Shown piece after piece: positions 60,971 through 64,000 of a DNA stretch of 64,000 nt. How positions within the stretch are numbered: position 1 is the stretch's first letter; every line of letters starts with the position of its first letter. Made by a program: the position numbers and the translations under genes. The notes under the pieces are model-generated. The model ran no database searches and was not told the DNA's origin. It saw only the letters and a list, made by a program, of their open reading frames with translations. The DNA comes from Allacma fusca (taxonomy: Eukaryota; Arthropoda; Collembola; Symphypleona; Sminthuridae): contig OX359249.1 of the NCBI GenBank assembly GCA_947179485.1, forward strand, positions 5,704,001-5,768,000, in the 5' to 3' direction.

Positions 60971-61166
60971 GGAGTGCACTCTCGCTATAACGGGCCCTTT
61001 ATTCCAAAGAGCGTCTTCGGGATGGAGGGAAAATATAATTCCGGATTTTTTCTCATGTGCTCAGAGTATTTAGTGCAATGTTAATTTTTATTAACCTTGT
61101 ACGAGCAAATAATGGTCTGTTAATTTTTGGGCTCTTGGGGAAGGGACTGTTATAAAGAGTTGACTG
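60971..61166. mobile_element. MITE copy
   Basis: The left end AGTGCACTCTCGCTATAACG (first base changed) faces the right end ACTGTTATAAAGAGTTGACT followed by G, with TA at 61167-61168. Its ends are close to the window-wide consensus. Confidence 0.6.
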
Positions 61167-62289
61167 TAGCCTGACTTCCCCTTCGGATCTCTATCGGCTT
61201 GGGATAAACCCCTGCAGTGCATCTTATTCAATGTCATCATTACAAGTTTAAATTAGTTAATCGTCAAAATTCCCCCTGATTTCATTCAATATGGGGAGGG
61301 AATACAGGATCTATGTATTTCCATGGGAGGAGAGAGGAGGGCGAGTGGAGAGATCCCTTTTTTCAGGCAATTTAATCTCTTCGTTTAAATTGACACTTAA
61401 ATGGGTCCTTAGGTCCTCAATCAACTTTATACTCCATTCAGTCATTTAAGTACCACCAATTAAAAGCAACTCTTCCAAAAAAAAAATTTGACCAAAAAAA
61501 TATTACAAAAAATATCCCTGGGACACTTATTCCATTCAATATTAAATATCGCAGGGAACTGTCAGTACAGTCCAGACTCCTTGCACTAGCCCCTCTTGAA
61601 ATGAGCAAATGGGAAAGTTGTTGAATATTGTCCGTTATTGAAGTGAGGGTAGAGAGAGAGAGAGAGAGGGTCGAGCAGTAGGAATGAAAGGGCAATGAAG
61701 ATATTTTATACCCAGAGCTAAAGGAGTATAAACAAATTGGTAAGATTTGAAGACATCTTCTTGGGATTAAGTTAGCCTTTGAATTTCAAGGGATAGAGGA
61801 AATTAATGAGGGATTTTGCATTGGTGTGGAAAACTCGATCACTTTGAACTTCACTACGTCTCGTATGTTAATTAATGGAAATTGGATGGGACGGCCTTTA
61901 AAACCTTGTACTGAATCCTCAATGAGGAGATGACTCGCCCACGGTGTCTATTAAATCTACAAGTATTGACTCACGAACAAAATCCAGCCTCATGGAGAAT
62001 AGGGACTGTTGAAGAATCCCTTAAGAGTTTGTTTGATGGGGAGATGCATTTCAGGATAAGACTTAAATATTTAAATACAGGGCATACAATCCAACTACTG
62101 TATCAAGGGAACTTTTGTCCTCCGTGGACTGGATCCCGGGATAGATGAAAAGATAAGGTTTTCTTGAGAACGTACTTTGCGTCATGCTATTTTTTTCGGA
62201 ATTAAAAATGTGCTTACAAACAATTCGGGGAACATTCAAATTTGGAGCGAAATTCAGAATTTTAATGTGCGAGACGATTAGTAATTACT

Positions 62290-62850
62290 TGAGTTTAGGC
62301 TAAAATTTAAAACTTAAGAGCATTCTCGATATTCTGTAGTATTGGAGTTTGGAGTTCAAGTAGGATTTTAATGGTAAGATGCACTTTTCTTTGTGAAGTT
62401 TAAAGTTTTTGGTCATTTTTCCTGTTTGGAGTTCAATATCAATACTCTAGTTTGTAGTTCAAGTTCGATACTCTAGTTTGTAGTTCAAGTTCAATCTCAA
62501 GTGAGGTTCGAGAGGAAATTTAATTTCAATCTTTAGTTTGGAGCTCAAGTACAATCGACGATTTAATTTCAAGTGAAGTTCGAGAAGAAATTAAAATTCA
62601 ATCTCAAATTTGAAGTTCAAGATTAATCCATTGCCTGAAGTTTAAATTTGCTCTCAAAGGATGTTAATTTCAATTAATGCTTTTCTTTCAAATATATTCT
62701 CGCGTTTGAATTAAAAATTAGCACTCAAATTTGTGAGTTCAAGTGTACTCTTGAGTTTGGTTTTAAAAAAATAAACCCAAATTTTGGGGTACGCTCTGGA
62801 TTCAGGATGCTTGCATTGTGAACTCAAGTTTAAACTTTACACTTTAGTTT
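62290..62850. repeat. Second TTCAAGT-rich cryptic satellite
   Basis: Words such as TAGTTTGTAGTTCAAGTTCR and TTTGGAGYTCAAGT recur through about 550 bp with a loose period of 20-35 bp. Composition and motifs match the block at 3541-4440. Confidence 0.75.
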
Positions 62851-64000
62851 CGATTTGGCGGAATTTTAAAAATACATTTTTGGGCGACTCAAATGACCAC
62901 AAAGATTCTGGAAATTACTTTGGTAAAAATGAAAAATGATGGAGGAGCATCAAAAATAGTTTCCTTGTGAGTGAGAGCGTCAGTGACCGGCCTTCACATT
63001 AAATGACGATCGTTCCTCCAAGCGTTGAGTCATTACGTCTACTGACCAGACTCTGGGAATGCCGTATCTTAATGGAACCATCACCTGCTCCTGTCCTTGT
63101 ATTTATGTGAATAGGGAGTGCATTTGAATAAATAGTTCCTCAACACCCATTAGTTCATTCACGTGTCATTCAAAGCACTGCCTTGGAGACATTGAGAAGC
63201 TGGGGATGGCAGGAGGAAAGAACTTATTTGTTTTTACGTTGTAATAATTATTTCATCACCTTATTTCCATTAGATCTCGTCTCCAGGTACGTTAAAAGGG
63301 CCGGTGACATTTCAATGGAATTTTTCATCCGACATTTGTCCAAGAGGTAATGTGGCAATCGAATGACAGTAGCTCTTTCAGCGGATCTCTTTTATCAGAA
63401 CATTTTTTTAAATTAGGGTAAAAAAATTTGAAGTCTCAATTTGTTCAATGCAACAGGGTGTACAGTAAACTCTCCTTATAATGAAACCCCTTGGACACAC
63501 TTGTTTTTATTATAGTAATAATTTTTCTCACTTAATAATAATATTTTTCAAGATTTGCCTTTTAATAGTGTCATTTTAAAAAAAGAATGTACTGCATATT
63601 TTCTTATGCTCTTTTTTATATTGTAATGGAAAGTATCTAAACACGTGCTAAAGATGCGGTAAAAATTTACAAAAGTCCTGGAACGGATTGGACTTCTACC
63701 TTGAAATGAGATGCGGGAAAAAAATTCATACATTATTAAATGAGGCTGGGCGTCATTGAAATTAGTATATTGAAATTAAGCCGGAACAATTACATGCTCA
63801 TATGAATGCATTATGCATTAAGAGTTCCTACAAACAGTTTTCACCACCCCCTATCTCTTAAGTTCATACGTATATGTGCAAACAATTTAAAAACAATTTA
63901 AATTCCATTGTGAAATTAATTTTAGAAAATTGCCGTAAATTTTCTCAAAATTTCCCTGATCTAGGTTAAGATCCTGCAATTTCCAGTAAAGCTATGGGAT

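Larger units (their letters stand above)
50056..64000. other. Intergenic, MITE fragments and satellites
   Basis: No gene recognised. Besides the elements listed, there are MITE ends near 53063 (AATCTCGTTATATATAAGAG), 54873 (AGTCTCTTTAACGAGATTCG), 59085-59118 (CTAGGAGAGTGTGACTGTA), 59561 (GAGTCTCGCTATAACGGACC) and 63463 (CAGTAAACTCTCCTTATAAT, preceded by TA). About 50560-51190 is a stretch rich in GACCTCTGTCA and GAGGTCAA words. Confidence 0.5.

Overview
This is eukaryotic nuclear DNA, about 60-65% A+T by eye. One spliced, well-conserved animal gene lies near the left end, one RNA polymerase III tRNA gene sits at 18.9 kb, and the rest is repeat-rich non-coding sequence. The gene is the single-copy-type STRIP1/STRIP2 orthologue (FAM40, striatin-interacting protein). 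Its compact exon-intron layout (13 coding exons in about 5 kb, most introns 70-230 bp) and its lack of the vertebrate proline-rich N-terminus point to an invertebrate. An arthropod, possibly a crustacean, is plausible, but the sequence does not prove it.

Layout. 1-5132: intergenic DNA with decayed short inverted-repeat transposons and, at 3.4-4.4 kb, tandem and cryptic repeats built on TTCAAGT. 5133-10272: the STRIP gene on the + strand (809 codons as I splice it), with a small transposon in intron 1. 10273 to about 12.9 kb: AT-rich sequence free of recognisable transposon ends, most simply read as a long STRIP 3'UTR. 13-64 kb: gene-poor DNA packed with remnants of small non-autonomous DNA transposons (MITEs). 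Their ends follow CAGTNNACTCTCGYTATAAC and several copies are still flanked by TA, as in Tc1/mariner/pogo elements. Also here are an initiator tRNA-Met gene at 18928-18999, many (GA)n/(CT)n and (CA)n microsatellites, and at least eight minisatellites with clean periods of 11, 18, 28, 30, 32, 33, 34 and 66 bp.

The most distinctive structure is an 862-bp foldback-type element at 25251-26112. Each terminal inverted repeat is an array of five about 32-bp repeats carrying GCAAAATGATCTA, and the two arrays face each other across a non-coding core of about 540 bp. A second recurring theme is that pieces of repeats are re-amplified: MITE-end-like sequence forms a 28-bp tandem array at 34.5 kb, and a 19-bp word from the 33-bp array at 31.5 kb recurs as a single copy at 53.3 kb.

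Apart from STRIP I recognise no protein-coding gene. The remaining open frames are short, lack homology I can name, and mostly overlap repeats. Two longer unexplained frames at 36.3-37.5 kb are recorded with low confidence.
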